Positions 1 through 8,629 are shown, numbered from the stretch's first letter. The stretch is DNA of 64,000 nt from Paenibacillus amylolyticus (GCF_001570725.1 NZ_BCNV01000001.1:1-64000), one strand, 5' to 3'. Notes: generated by a model not told the origin, from the letters alone. Numbers and translations are program-made.

Positions 1-666
1 GATCAGGGTCAGCGGTGTATGAGCTCCGCGGTGATGAACAAGATCAGCATGAATTTCATCCGAGACGATTAGTACGTTGTATTGCAGACACAGTGACGTA
101 AGTCCTTCAAGCTCCTCACGAGTCCATACCCGTCCAACCGGGTTGTGAGGGCTGCACAGAATAAGCATTTTGACCCGACCCGTCTGCAAGCTGGATTCCA
201 GTTGTTCCAGATCCATCGAGTAATGACCGTTATTCTCTACCAAAGGATTGGTGATCAGTTCACGGCCTTGACCACGTACGACTTCATAAAAGGGAGCATA
301 CACCGGAGTCTGGATGACCACTGCATCTCCCGGCCCCGTGAATCGTTGCACAGCAATGCTGAGTGCAGGCACGATACCTGGAGTGAATACGATCCAGTCA
401 TCGTTAATTTTCCAGTTGTGACGCCGTTCCATCCACCCTGCAACAGCTGCATGATACGCCTCAGTCCGTACTGTATAACCAAAAATTCCGTGCTCCATCC
501 GTGTTTTCAGGGCCTGAATAACGGATGGTGGAGCAGCGAAATCCATATCGGCCACCCACATCGGAAGCGCATCAGCAGCGCCGAAGATATCCTCAAGCGC
601 ATCCCATTTCTCTGATCCTGTAGAAATCCGGTTAATAGATTGGTCAAATGTACTGTTATTGTTCAT
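1..666 (-). CDS. patB: PatB/MalY-type PLP aminotransferase (C-S lyase), 3' end outside window
   Basis: The first 222 residues of a fold-type I PLP enzyme read leftwards and run off the window edge. Residues about 29-36 read MWVADMDF, a hallmark of the MalY/PatB cystathionine beta-lyase-like branch. A PHNPVGRVW motif and VSDEIHADL (the Asp that contacts the PLP ring nitrogen) follow near the edge. The catalytic PLP lysine would lie beyond the window. Family members cleave cystathionine or cysteine conjugates to pyruvate, ammonia and a thiol; some act as transcriptional modulators. The start is the ATG at 666, just after an in-frame-incompatible ATG-CAA-TGA. The upstream Shine-Dalgarno (GGGGGA) is only moderate. 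Assignment to the branch is confident; the substrate is not. Confidence 0.88.
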   Translation of the reverse strand, partial: MNNNSTFDQSINRISTGSEKWDALEDIFGAADALPMWVADMDFAAPPSVIQALKTRMEHGIFGYTVRTEAYHAAVAGWMERRHNWKINDDWIVFTPGIVPALSIAVQRFTGPGDAVVIQTPVYAPFYEVVRGQGRELITNPLVENNGHYSMDLEQLESSLQTGRVKMLILCSPHNPVGRVWTREELEGLTSLCLQYNVLIVSDEIHADLVHHRGAHTPLTLI

Positions 667-890
667 TGCATAAATCCCCCTTGAATTCCGTTCCTTCGAC
701 CACAATCGACAAACAATTATCTAATACATTGGTTATTTTCGCAACTATTATGCGTGTATGAGAGCTTCATATATATGGTCCGAAATTCGGGACTTTATTC
801 ATATAAGAACAAATTAACGAGCCAGGGAACAGCAGGCATACAACAAAGACTATTTTTGTACGCCCCAGGTCCTGTTTTAGCCATTAATCG

Positions 891-918
891 TTTACATCCT
901 CTTACCAGATGCTATTAT
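891..918 (+). promoter_or_regulatory. Candidate sigma-A promoter for the 1079 stalk-protein gene
   Basis: TTTACA at 891-896, 16 bp, then TATTAT at 913-918. It lies about 160 bp upstream of the gene, leaving a long 5' leader that contains the 995-1050 hairpin. The rest of 667-1078 shows no ORF. Confidence 0.45.
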
Positions 919-994
919 ATTGCTAACATTTGATGGAACAACGGGCTGTTATCCGAATAAGCTCGTACCCATACATGATGAGCATAACTACATG

Positions 995-1050
995 AGCCTT
1001 TTGCTTACATCGAGTGATCATCATGAATCGTAAGATGTATGCAAAAGGCT
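995..1050 (+). promoter_or_regulatory. Long hairpin in the 5' leader of the stalk-protein gene
   Basis: AGCCTTTTGCTTACAT (995-1010) pairs with ATGTATGCAAAAGGCT (1035-1050): 16 bp arms with one mismatch and a 24-nt loop. No T-run follows, so it is not an intrinsic terminator. It ends 18 nt before the Shine-Dalgarno, so it could act as an operator, an mRNA-stabilising stem or a translational control element. Confidence 0.5.
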
Positions 1051-1078
1051 GACATTTGAATTCAGGAGGCGTATTGGG

Positions 1079-1768
1079 ATGAAAAACAAGAAGTGGTTAA
1101 TTGCTGCGGGTGTGTTTGGCATGGTGTTGACGGGATCGGCAGGAGTATATGCAGGTACACAACTGGAGACGATCAAAGCTTATCTGAATCATGGGCTCGC
1201 CATCGAAGTGAACGGACAGAAATTCACGCCGACAGGTGATCAGGGCAAAAAGCTTGCGCCAATTACGTATCAAGGCAGTACATATCTTCCCGTTCGTTCC
1301 ATTGCAGATGCGTTGAAGACCGAAGTGAAGTATGATGCTCAAAACAATAAAGTAAGCATCGGCTCTTCAAGCTCTTCTGGTGGGTCAACATCCACAGGCA
1401 ACAGTGGATCGACATCGCCATCCACAGGTACGAACACACAGGCGGCAGGCGTGAAGTCCAAGTATCTGCCAGCAGATTTCCCGTTACCGAAGGATGCGAA
1501 GTCAACCAGCCTCATTGAGAACATAATGGATGGTAACAAAAAAGTAGTGCTCACTTACACAACCAAAGAAACATTACTAACCGTTGGAACATCCTACAAA
1601 GACTACTACCAGACCAAAAATCTGAGTCAGAACACTCAGGATATCCAGGCAGACGGCTTCAGCATCGTGGGTCGTGAAGATGGTAAATATGCCGTAACCA
1701 TCACGGGTTCTGTGTCTGCAACCAACAAGGATCTGAATGAAATCACCGTGGTGTGGGGCGAAGAGTAA
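1079..1768 (+). CDS. Secreted stalk-domain protein (copper amine oxidase N-like domain)
   Basis: A 229-residue protein with a signal peptide (basic MKNKK, hydrophobic core, cleavage near VYAG). It is followed at about residues 30-95 by a copper amine oxidase N-terminal-like 'stalk' domain (AIEVNGQKF, then ITYQGSTYLPVRSIADAL), typical of Bacillota surface proteins and unrelated to oxidase catalysis. A Ser/Gly/Thr-rich linker (about 97-120) leads to a C-terminal domain with no recognised function. AGGAGG lies 6 nt upstream of the ATG. A paralogue with the same leader and stalk but a different C-terminal domain lies at 50885-51592. Likely exported and cell-envelope associated; the role is unknown. 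Confidence 0.85.
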   Translation: MKNKKWLIAAGVFGMVLTGSAGVYAGTQLETIKAYLNHGLAIEVNGQKFTPTGDQGKKLAPITYQGSTYLPVRSIADALKTEVKYDAQNNKVSIGSSSSSGGSTSTGNSGSTSPSTGTNTQAAGVKSKYLPADFPLPKDAKSTSLIENIMDGNKKVVLTYTTKETLLTVGTSYKDYYQTKNLSQNTQDIQADGFSIVGREDGKYAVTITGSVSATNKDLNEITVVWGEE

Positions 1769-1781
1769 TCTTCCCTTCTAT

Positions 1782-1819
1782 AAAAGACGAACAGCGAAAG
1801 AAAAGACGAACAGCGAAAG
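1782..1819 (+). repeat. Perfect 19-bp tandem duplication
   Basis: The 19-mer AAAAGACGAACAGCGAAAG occurs twice without spacer (1782-1800 and 1801-1819), between the stop codon and the terminator stem. It looks like a recent slippage duplication. Confidence 0.95.
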
Positions 1820-1862
1820 CCGCCCGTTGAAATCGTAACAGATTTCATTGGACGGCTTTTTT
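1816..1862 (+). terminator. Intrinsic terminator of the 1079 gene
   Basis: The stem pairs GCCGCCCGTTGAAATC with GATTTCATTGGACGGC (a few mismatches) and is followed by a T-run. Confidence 0.85.
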
Positions 1863-1916
1863 GGTCAAATCCCTATCTGGTTCTATACACTGAATTATTA
1901 GTCTAAATATTAGTCC

Positions 1917-3932
1917 TTACAGGTACTCGTTAAACCATCCGGCAATATGCTCCAGACGGCGTACCCTCAGGTGAGGATGACCTCCCCGAGACAACTCATG
2001 GTTGGCACCTGGGAAACGAACAAGACGGGTGATCTGTTTGCGTCGTTTCAACGCAATGTATAACTGCTCGGCCTGTTCAATCGGACACCGCAGATCCTGT
2101 TCGCCATGTAAAATGAGCAGCGGAGTGCTTACGTTGCCGACATAAGCGAGCGGAGAATGTTTCCACAGCTTTTCCGTGTCATCCCATGCGTTACCGCCAA
2201 TCTGGTCTTCCGTGAAGAAATATCCAATGTCACTTACGCCGTAGAACGATAGCCAGTTAGAGATGGAACGCTGGGTAACAGCGGCCTTAAAGCGGTCCGT
2301 GTGTCCAACAATCCAGTTAGTCATGAAGCCTCCATAACTACCGCCGGTTACACCTAGTCTGGACTCATCGATAAACTCATATTGGGATAGGACGTAATCC
2401 ACGCTCTCCATGAGATCGCGATAATCGCCACCACCGTAATCTCCGCGACAGGCATCTACAAACTGCTGCCCGTATCCGAGGCCACCGCGTGGATTGATGT
2501 ATACAACAGCGTAGCCTTGTGCGGTGAGAATCTGGAACTCGTGCATAAATGTAAAACCATACATCATGTGCGGGCCGCCATGAATCTCCAGAATGGTCGG
2601 GATTTTGACCCCGTCGACCATGCCATGAGGTTTCATGATCCATCCTTGCAGCCGTAGGCCATCCGAGGAATTAAACCAGAAGGTTTCCGGTGTACTAAGG
2701 TGGATCTCATCCTCAAGTTGCGGATTGCTCCGGGTGAGCTGAATAGGTTCTACTTCGGAATTTTCCGGTTGCTCATATACATAGAGATCACCAGGACTTC
2801 GTGTATCCGCAACAGCGGCAACGATCTGCCCGTTTTTCAACTCGGCAAATTGATAAATCTCCCGTTCGTCAGGCCATATATAGTCGGCACTGCTGCCGTC
2901 TCGTGCGAATTTGGCGATGCGTACACTACCATGGATCGTCGCTAGACAGAGGATGGACGAACCATCCTGACTGAATACAGGCCCCGTGGTTGTCAGATGT
3001 GAACGCATGTCTCCGACAATGCTGTGATTCAACTGTACATCCCAATCGGTAATCAGACATACGAGTTCACCACCTGATATCTGAAGGGTGTACAGCTTCA
3101 CAAGTGTGGCATTTCCATAGGAACGGTCACTGGCGAGCAGTGCCAAGGATTTTCCATCCGGTGCGAAAGTCAGTCGGCTGAACGTATATCCTTCCGGAGT
3201 TATCTGCTGCACATCTGATCCGTCTGCCTTGGCAAGGTAAATATGATTGGTCAGGGTGTAATCGTTATGCTCCTCGCCTTCTTCGGGCATCTGTGCGATC
3301 CATGCGATGGATGTTCCGTCCGGTGACCAGGCATAGTCTCCAACGTCATAATGACCTGTAGTTACCGGGGTTGCTTCCGCGTCCGAGTCGATCGATGGAA
3401 TGGTGAACAGATGTGCACGTCTTCCGTTCCATAATCCGCCGGCATCTGATTTCATGCGAATCCGGTCTACAACATGTTCTTGCGGTAGTTTATGTTCATC
3501 GTCTTTAGGATCTGTAGTTTCTAAGTCTTCTTGTCCGCTCATATCCACGGATGATTTCACAAGTAAGGTATGACCATCCGGTGACCATAGCAGGGAACTG
3601 ACGCCATGTTTCAGGTGACTGATTTGCTGTGCTTCTCCGCCATCTGATGCGATAATCCACACTTGGGATCTACCATCAACCTCTCGTATAAAAGCAAGCT
3701 GAGTCCCATCTGGCGACCAGGCAGGGGAAAGATCCTTCTCTCCATAAGTAAAAGGCCTGTCCTTTTGACTCCCCAGATGCAGCAGTCTTAGGTGAGAACA
3801 ATAACCGTCACGTGCTTCATTCGTTTTCCGGCTTACATATACCAGTTGTCCGCCTTGAGGAGACGGAGTTGGATCGTTAACCCATGTAATCTGATAAAGA
3901 TCTTCCGATGTTATGCCGCGCTGACTCATCAT
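1917..3932 (-). CDS. S9-family (prolyl oligopeptidase-like) serine peptidase
   Basis: A 671-residue protein. The N-terminal half carries repeated SPDG-type beta-propeller blades (AWSPDGTQLAF, LWSPDGHTLL, AWSPDGTSIAW). The C-terminal alpha/beta-hydrolase domain has the nucleophile in GGSYGG (Ser532), an Asp in HGEQDLRCP (about 613) and His645 in GANHELS, giving a complete triad. This is the architecture of acylaminoacyl/dipeptidyl S9 peptidases that trim short peptides in the cytoplasm; there is no signal peptide. The start is placed at the ATG at 3932 (MMSQRG) because GGGAGG sits 7 nt upstream. An earlier in-frame ATG at 3950 would put that Shine-Dalgarno inside the gene. Confidence 0.92.
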   Translation of the reverse strand: MMSQRGITSEDLYQITWVNDPTPSPQGGQLVYVSRKTNEARDGYCSHLRLLHLGSQKDRPFTYGEKDLSPAWSPDGTQLAFIREVDGRSQVWIIASDGGEAQQISHLKHGVSSLLWSPDGHTLLVKSSVDMSGQEDLETTDPKDDEHKLPQEHVVDRIRMKSDAGGLWNGRRAHLFTIPSIDSDAEATPVTTGHYDVGDYAWSPDGTSIAWIAQMPEEGEEHNDYTLTNHIYLAKADGSDVQQITPEGYTFSRLTFAPDGKSLALLASDRSYGNATLVKLYTLQISGGELVCLITDWDVQLNHSIVGDMRSHLTTTGPVFSQDGSSILCLATIHGSVRIAKFARDGSSADYIWPDEREIYQFAELKNGQIVAAVADTRSPGDLYVYEQPENSEVEPIQLTRSNPQLEDEIHLSTPETFWFNSSDGLRLQGWIMKPHGMVDGVKIPTILEIHGGPHMMYGFTFMHEFQILTAQGYAVVYINPRGGLGYGQQFVDACRGDYGGGDYRDLMESVDYVLSQYEFIDESRLGVTGGSYGGFMTNWIVGHTDRFKAAVTQRSISNWLSFYGVSDIGYFFTEDQIGGNAWDDTEKLWKHSPLAYVGNVSTPLLILHGEQDLRCPIEQAEQLYIALKRRKQITRLVRFPGANHELSRGGHPHLRVRRLEHIAGWFNEYL

Positions 3933-4060
3933 TGTTTGTCCTCCCACCATGAATTAGAATTGGTTAATTTCCTAACCTTTCCATTTATATTAACGGAAAG
4001 CTAGGGACAGGACAATAAGGGTAATGAAGGAGGGGCAAGACATTTAACAATGTATATTAA

Positions 4061-4236
4061 TTGAATTAAATATTTGCACGTAACGTAGAGGACAGAAATA
4101 ACCTGAAGAAGCGGAGCGTTCGCCTTTATCCCCGGATTTTCACTTTGAAAAAGTGGAATCGAAAAATCTGGGGATAACAGCGAGCGGAAGGTTGTTCTGT
4201 CATCGGAGTGGCAAGTGTAAATATTCTTTGTTCAAT
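4061..4236 (+). repeat. Dispersed palindromic repeat, copy 1
   Basis: A 176-bp imperfect palindrome bounded by TTGAA / TTCAA, with inner GCACG...AGTGTAAAT ends. The core has TTCGCCTTTATCCCCGGATT on one arm and CTGGGGATAACAGCG on the other. It is closely similar to copies at 52712-52887 (inverted) and 62700-62891, and to a diverged copy at 25620-25855. It lies between the divergent S9 peptidase and STM3941 genes. Confidence 0.88.
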
Positions 4237-4456
4237 TCATACAGGTGTGTTAAAAGGATTTGCTCGAAGGATGACGAATCCTAATGTTGAATAAGCGCAG
4301 AAATGATGAAAAATGGTCTTAATCTAAATGTTTAACATGGGTGAATTTGGTTTAATGGACAATGCAATTCCTGTTCTATATTCAGGTATTCGATTCATAG
4401 CAATTCGTTTATATATAACACTTATGATTCAGTCGCAATGGAGGAGGAACGTCACG

Positions 4457-5014
4457 TTGAGCACATCCTATGAGCAGCATGTGGAATATCCAAACCGAAA
4501 ACGAATGGCGTGGCTTACGGCAGGGGCAGCACTTTTTGTGGCAGCCGGATTTTTTTTGATTTTTGATGGTTCCTCAGTTACGAATGATTCCATCCTTTCG
4601 GGTGTGATTGGTGTTCTTTCCATTTTGTTTTTCGGTCTATGTTTCTGCTACAGTCTGGTAAAGATGATCAAGAAGGAACCTTCTTTTGTGATCGATGAGG
4701 ATGGGTTCGTGGATGCATCTTCTTATACCGCAGGAGGAGCCGTGGCCTGGAGAGACGTTGAAAATATTTTTATGTATGAATTAATGGGTCAGAAAATGAT
4801 CGGGGTCAAACTGCGAGATGAGAAAGCCTATTTGGATCGCCAGAATGGGATGAAACGCAAGTTGATGACGGTCAACAGCAATATGGTCGATGCGACTATC
4901 AGCGTTGCCCAAAGTAGCCTCACATTGCCACTTGATCAATTGTATATCATGATGATGAGCCATTGGAGACATGTAAATGATAGCATGATTCATGATTCGT
5001 ATAGTCGTCATTAG
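4457..5014 (+). CDS. STM3941-family membrane protein
   Basis: A 185-residue protein starting at TTG 4457, chosen because GGAGGAGG ends about 8 nt upstream. Earlier ATGs have no ribosome site. Two hydrophobic segments (about residues 20-37 and 45-68) precede a soluble C-terminal half with IDEDGFVDASSY, VAWRDVENIFMYE and IGVKLRDEKAYL. This pattern matches the STM3941/YkoY-like PH-domain-type membrane proteins of unknown function. Expected in the cytoplasmic membrane with the C-terminus in the cytoplasm. It precedes the aldo/keto reductase by 44 bp on the same strand, so the two may be co-transcribed. Confidence 0.7.
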   Translation: MSTSYEQHVEYPNRKRMAWLTAGAALFVAAGFFLIFDGSSVTNDSILSGVIGVLSILFFGLCFCYSLVKMIKKEPSFVIDEDGFVDASSYTAGGAVAWRDVENIFMYELMGQKMIGVKLRDEKAYLDRQNGMKRKLMTVNSNMVDATISVAQSSLTLPLDQLYIMMMSHWRHVNDSMIHDSYSRH

Positions 5015-5058
5015 AGAGATCACACTGTCCATAGAGTCTTCAGAATGGAGGAATATAG

Positions 5059-5925
5059 ATGATGCATGGTAATGCAACTCGCACGATTCTACTTCCAGAT
5101 GGAACTGCCCTGCCTGCGATAGGACAAGGCACATGGAACATGGGAGAGAAGCAATCCAGCCGGGAAGAAGAAGTACGGGCACTGCGTTCCGGTATTGAAC
5201 AGGGACTGACCGTGATTGATACAGCGGAGATGTATGCAGAAGGCGGGGCAGAAGTTGTTACGGGAAAGGCTATATCGGGCTATCGTGACGAAGTCTTTCT
5301 CGTATCCAAAGTGTATCCCCATCACGCGGATCGCAAGCAGATGATTACAGCATGTGAGCGAAGTCTCAAGCGCTTAGGAACAGATCGCCTGGATCTGTAT
5401 CTGCTCCATTGGCGCGGAGGAGTGCCACTTGAAGAGACGGTTCAGGCTTTGGAACAATTGAAGCAATCCGGTAAAATTCTGCGTTGGGGTGTATCGAACC
5501 TGGATACAAGGGATATGCAGGAGTTATGGGGCCTGCCGGAGGGTGCTCAATGTATGGTGAATCAGGTGTTGTACCATACAGCCTCGCGTGGTATCGAACA
5601 TGAGCTGCTTCCCTGGATGCGGGAACGACGTGTTCCGGTCATGGCGTATTGTCCACTGGCCCAAGGTGGCAGACTTCGAAGTGAATTGTTGGAGCATCCG
5701 GTCATTCGAGAGATTGCACAGGGTCGAGGAGTCACGACTTCGCAGATCGCATTAGCCTGGGTAATCAGAGACGGAGACGTAATGGCGATTCCCAAGGCGG
5801 TACAACTGAATCATGTGGCAGACAATGCGGCAGCAGTGAACATCGTTTTGACAAAAGAGGAACTGACCCGGTTGAATGAGGCATTCCCTGCGCCTAATGG
5901 CAAGGTACCTTTAGATATCGTGTGA
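5059..5925 (+). CDS. Aldo/keto reductase
   Basis: A 288-residue NADPH-dependent oxidoreductase with an (alpha/beta)8 barrel. The catalytic tetrad is visible: Asp and Tyr in VIDTAEMYAEGGAE, Lys in FLVSKVYP and His in LYLLHWRG. The cofactor-binding end includes IPKAVQLNHVADNA. Length and motifs fit the YqkF/YvgN-type bacterial AKRs acting on small carbonyls; the actual substrate cannot be read. GGAGG lies 9 nt before ATG-ATG at 5059, so initiation at 5059 or 5062 is possible. A strong terminator follows. Confidence 0.92.
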   Translation: MMHGNATRTILLPDGTALPAIGQGTWNMGEKQSSREEEVRALRSGIEQGLTVIDTAEMYAEGGAEVVTGKAISGYRDEVFLVSKVYPHHADRKQMITACERSLKRLGTDRLDLYLLHWRGGVPLEETVQALEQLKQSGKILRWGVSNLDTRDMQELWGLPEGAQCMVNQVLYHTASRGIEHELLPWMRERRVPVMAYCPLAQGGRLRSELLEHPVIREIAQGRGVTTSQIALAWVIRDGDVMAIPKAVQLNHVADNAAAVNIVLTKEELTRLNEAFPAPNGKVPLDIV

Positions 5926-5947
5926 AATAAAACTAATTAAGTTATGC

Positions 5948-5979
5948 AGAGCAGATCTTCACGATCTGCTCTTTTTTTT
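5948..5979 (+). terminator. Intrinsic terminator after the aldo/keto reductase
   Basis: Perfect 10-bp stem AGAGCAGATC / GATCTGCTCT, 5-nt loop, then eight T. Confidence 0.95.
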
Positions 5980-6039
5980 GTGCATCAATAGCCGAAGCTT
6001 GCCCAACCATTGAGTGAATCTAAATTTTAACAATTGGGC

Positions 6040-6084
6040 TTTACAACACTATATCACTAGTGTACTATGTAACTAACACACCAG
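6040..6084 (+). promoter_or_regulatory. Sigma-A promoter overlapped by a palindromic operator (GntR/ABC operon)
   Basis: TTTACA (6040-6045), 17 bp, TACTAT (6063-6068). A 28-bp imperfect palindrome (6057-6084, core AGTGTA...ACACCA) covers the -10 and start region. This position suits autorepression by the YtrA-type regulator encoded 23 bp downstream. Confidence 0.6.
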
Positions 6085-6106
6085 TACAGAGAGGAGCGAG
6101 AGCTTT

Positions 6107-6493
6107 GTGACTATGGAATTTGATAACAACTTACCGATCTACCTGCAGATCATGCAGTACATCAAGAGACAGATTGTAACCGGGACACTTCAGGCAGGTG
6201 ACAAAATTCCTTCGGTTCGTGAACTCGCGGCTGAATTACAGATCAATCCAAATACAGTACAACGGACATTTCAGGAGCTTGAGCGGGAAGAAGTGGTCGA
6301 AACCAAACGTGGTTTGGGCAGATACGTGACCAGTGAGGAGCGGAAGATAATGACGATCAAAAAAGAAATGGCCAGTGAATTGCTGGAACGTTTTCTGACC
6401 GGAATGCAGGAACTGGGGATTGAAGAGCAGGATATCTTATCCATCGTAGCCGATGCCGTTGCGGAAGGAAAGGGAGGATCAACGCATGAGTAA
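6107..6493 (+). CDS. GntR-family transcriptional regulator, YtrA subfamily
   Basis: A 128-residue regulator. The winged HTH occupies residues about 10-75 (PIYLQIMQYIKRQI, DKIPSVRELAAELQINPNTV, then the GRYVT wing). The short C-terminal helix pair of about 40 residues, in place of an effector domain, is diagnostic of the YtrA subgroup, which represses its own ABC-transporter operon. The start is GTG 6107, with AGGAG 10 nt upstream; ATG 6113 is 16 nt away. The stop overlaps the start of the ABC gene by 8 bp (ATGAGTAA), indicating translational coupling. The likely operator is at 6057-6084. Confidence 0.92.
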   Translation: MTMEFDNNLPIYLQIMQYIKRQIVTGTLQAGDKIPSVRELAAELQINPNTVQRTFQELEREEVVETKRGLGRYVTSEERKIMTIKKEMASELLERFLTGMQELGIEEQDILSIVADAVAEGKGGSTHE

Positions 6494-7184
6494 CATCCTT
6501 GAACTGAACCAGATTAACAAGACATATGGCAATAAGAAAGCGCTCAGTAATATCACATTGGATATTGCTCCTGGCCGAATCGTAGGTCTGCTGGGTAGCA
6601 ACGGCAGTGGCAAGAGTACGCTCATGAAGCTGGTTGCAGGTTTGCTGCATCCTACCAGTGGAACGATTCAAGTCACAGGCAAGCCTGTTGGTCTGGAGAC
6701 GAAGTCATTGGTTTCATTCATGCCGGATCGCCCATTGACCGAGAAGTGGATGAGAGTGCGGGATGCGATTGCGTACTATCGCGATTTCTATGCTGATTTT
6801 GATGAGGAGAAGGCGCGGGAGATGCTGGACTTCATGAACCTTGTCGAGAGTGACCGGGTACGGCATCTGTCGAAAGGGATGAATGAACGACTACAACTAA
6901 CACTGGCGCTCTCTCGTAAGGCTCGTCTGTATTTGCTGGATGAACCGATTGGCGGAGTAGACCCGGTTGCGCGAGGCAAGATTCTGGATGCGATCGTCAA
7001 ATTCTATGATGAAGAGAGCAGTCTGATCATCTCCACGCATCTGGTGAATGATATCGAACGGATTTTTGATGAAGTTGTCTTTATTCGCGAGGGCGAACTG
7101 GTGATGCGGGAAGAAGTGGAAACGCTCCGGCTGAAATATGGAAAAAGTGTGGATGAGATGTTCAAGGAGGTCTATGCGGAATGA
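6486..7184 (+). CDS. ABC transporter ATP-binding protein
   Basis: A 232-residue nucleotide-binding domain with Walker A GSNGSGKST (about residues 38-46), a degenerate signature LSKGMNERLQL, Walker B LYLLDEPIGGVDP and an H-loop in ISTHLV. The LSKGM signature and small size are typical of YtrB/EcsA-like two-component exporters or membrane-stress ABC systems. The ATG at 6486 follows GGGAGG. It is coupled to the upstream regulator (8-bp overlap) and the downstream permease (4-bp overlap). The substrate is unknown; antibiotic or cell-wall stress response is an inference from the YtrA context. Confidence 0.93.
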   Translation: MSNILELNQINKTYGNKKALSNITLDIAPGRIVGLLGSNGSGKSTLMKLVAGLLHPTSGTIQVTGKPVGLETKSLVSFMPDRPLTEKWMRVRDAIAYYRDFYADFDEEKAREMLDFMNLVESDRVRHLSKGMNERLQLTLALSRKARLYLLDEPIGGVDPVARGKILDAIVKFYDEESSLIISTHLVNDIERIFDEVVFIREGELVMREEVETLRLKYGKSVDEMFKEVYAE

Positions 7185-7921
7185 TGACATTATTGAAGTA
7201 TGACTTTAGAAGGAACTGGAATACACTGCTGGCTGGGCTAGTTATTTTGATTATCGCTCAAGTGGGGCTTTCCCTTTTCGTGTCTGAGGTCACAGGGATT
7301 GTACTTGGCATGATGGGGTATGTTGGAGTTGGTGTGGCTATTTATGTGAAAATGATCAAAACATATACGTCCAATATCCGCTCTTATAATCGCCGTCTGT
7401 TACCCGTAACGGGCCTGTCACATGTGTTGTCTCCTTTGATCTTTGGACTACTTTGTGGGTTGGGGTTAGTGATTATTTTTACGACTCATGCCTACATCTA
7501 TATTTCAATGAAGCTCAGAATGAACATGGCTAGCAATATTGATCTTTCGGGTCTGCATGTTTCGGATTATATTAGTTTGTTGCTGTTTGGCGCATGGGTT
7601 ATGGTATTCATGACCGTCATTATCTTCCTTTCAATCTCGATTGCAGGCAGCTTCCGCTGGAGAACGGGACCATGGATCGGAATCGTTACATTCTTTGTCC
7701 TCGTTAATCTGATTGGCTGGTTGGAGAATATTATTACGACTGGACGCTTCAGTCCAAATGAGATGTTCCGGTATACGGAAGAAAGTACAGGTATTGCAAT
7801 CACAGCCAATGGTGTATTATGGTCGGACGGCATGTGGGGAAGCATTGTATTTGAAGTCATTGTGGCGGTCATCTTGGTGTGGGCTACCATTTATCTGAAC
7901 AACAAAAAAGTTGAAGTCTGA
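7181..7921 (+). CDS. ABC transporter permease subunit
   Basis: A 246-residue integral membrane protein with about six hydrophobic segments (near 18-35, 40-58, 88-108, 134-155, 165-185 and 218-238). There is no recognisable substrate domain. It overlaps the ATPase gene by 4 bp at ATGATG, with AAGGAGG inside the ATPase C-terminus as ribosome site. As last gene of the regulator-ATPase-permease operon it should homodimerise to form the membrane channel. A terminator follows at 7947. Confidence 0.88.
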   Translation: MMTLLKYDFRRNWNTLLAGLVILIIAQVGLSLFVSEVTGIVLGMMGYVGVGVAIYVKMIKTYTSNIRSYNRRLLPVTGLSHVLSPLIFGLLCGLGLVIIFTTHAYIYISMKLRMNMASNIDLSGLHVSDYISLLLFGAWVMVFMTVIIFLSISIAGSFRWRTGPWIGIVTFFVLVNLIGWLENIITTGRFSPNEMFRYTEESTGIAITANGVLWSDGMWGSIVFEVIVAVILVWATIYLNNKKVEV

Positions 7922-7946
7922 TGACAGGATAACTTGAACAATAACG

Positions 7947-7972
7947 CGAGCAACCAGGGTTGCTCGTTTTTT
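7947..7972 (+). terminator. Intrinsic terminator of the GntR/ABC operon
   Basis: CGAGCAAC / GTTGCTCG stem with a 4-nt loop, followed by six T. Confidence 0.92.
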
Positions 7973-8100
7973 ATATCCGGAAATGTTCCACTTTTTGAAT
8001 CCAATTCCATTAATTATACGTAAATAAAGATATAGTGTGCACTGGGTGTGAGATGAGGTTAAGAGAACGAAAGGGCACTTGAGGGAAAGGGGAAATCGTT

Positions 8101-8604
8101 ATGGAATTATATTTCAGGGATAACTTTTTTAACGCAGGTTACACCGAGATTATGAATCCGAACCAGGAACAGGCCGGGCATCTGGATCTGAAAAGTATCT
8201 TTGGCTCTTCGCTCGATGTATCGGATAACTCAGGATTGGTCTGCAGCGGCAAATTTCGCATGTTAACGAATCGTTGGGATATCACGGCAGCAGATGGGAG
8301 ACACCTGGGTGTATTACGGGCGAGGTTCAGTTTCTTTAGCAAAAAGTATGAATATGACGCAGGATCACGAGGAACGTATGATGTGTCTGCTCCAGCATTT
8401 TCGCAGGAATATGATATAAGTGGCAGTGGTGGACGCATCGTAGCCAGTTTCCGTCGTACCAGTGGATGGTTTAGTTCAGGCGCATTTGTATTAGACAACC
8501 AGTCGGAACAACTGGACACGTATGAATTAATTGCAGTGGTCATGGGTGTGCATGCGATAAACAAAAGACGGAACTCGGCAGCTAGCAGTGGTGGAGCAAC
8601 GTAG
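8101..8604 (+). CDS. LURP-one/tubby-C-like protein (YxjI-type), probable
   Basis: A 167-residue soluble protein without signal or membrane segment. It is rich in alternating beta-strand patterns (YLEYF-type start, SGKFRMLTNRWDIT, HLGVLRARFSFFSKKYEYD, GRIVASFRRTSGWFSSGAFVL), with a terminal hydrophobic helix YELIAVVMGVHAINKRR. This layout resembles the LURP-one-related/tubby C-terminal beta-barrel proteins of Bacillota (YxjI-like), whose role is unclear. The family assignment rests on pattern only. A purine-rich ribosome site (AAAGGGGAAA) precedes the ATG, and the gene is monocistronic, with a terminator at 8630. Confidence 0.5.
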   Translation: MELYFRDNFFNAGYTEIMNPNQEQAGHLDLKSIFGSSLDVSDNSGLVCSGKFRMLTNRWDITAADGRHLGVLRARFSFFSKKYEYDAGSRGTYDVSAPAFSQEYDISGSGGRIVASFRRTSGWFSSGAFVLDNQSEQLDTYELIAVVMGVHAINKRRNSAASSGGAT

Positions 8605-8629
8605 TAGAAGAGCGCATGTTTACAAAAAA

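Noticed and set aside
145-615. 156-aa rightward reading frame
   Set aside because: Antisense shadow of the aminotransferase gene, which has clear family motifs on the other strand.
1079-1768. Copper amine oxidase enzyme
   Set aside because: Only the small N-terminal stalk-like domain is present; there is no catalytic domain, topaquinone Tyr or copper His set.
4061-4236. CRISPR or IS element
   Set aside because: The repeat copies are tens of kilobases apart, palindromic, without spacers and without any transposase frame.
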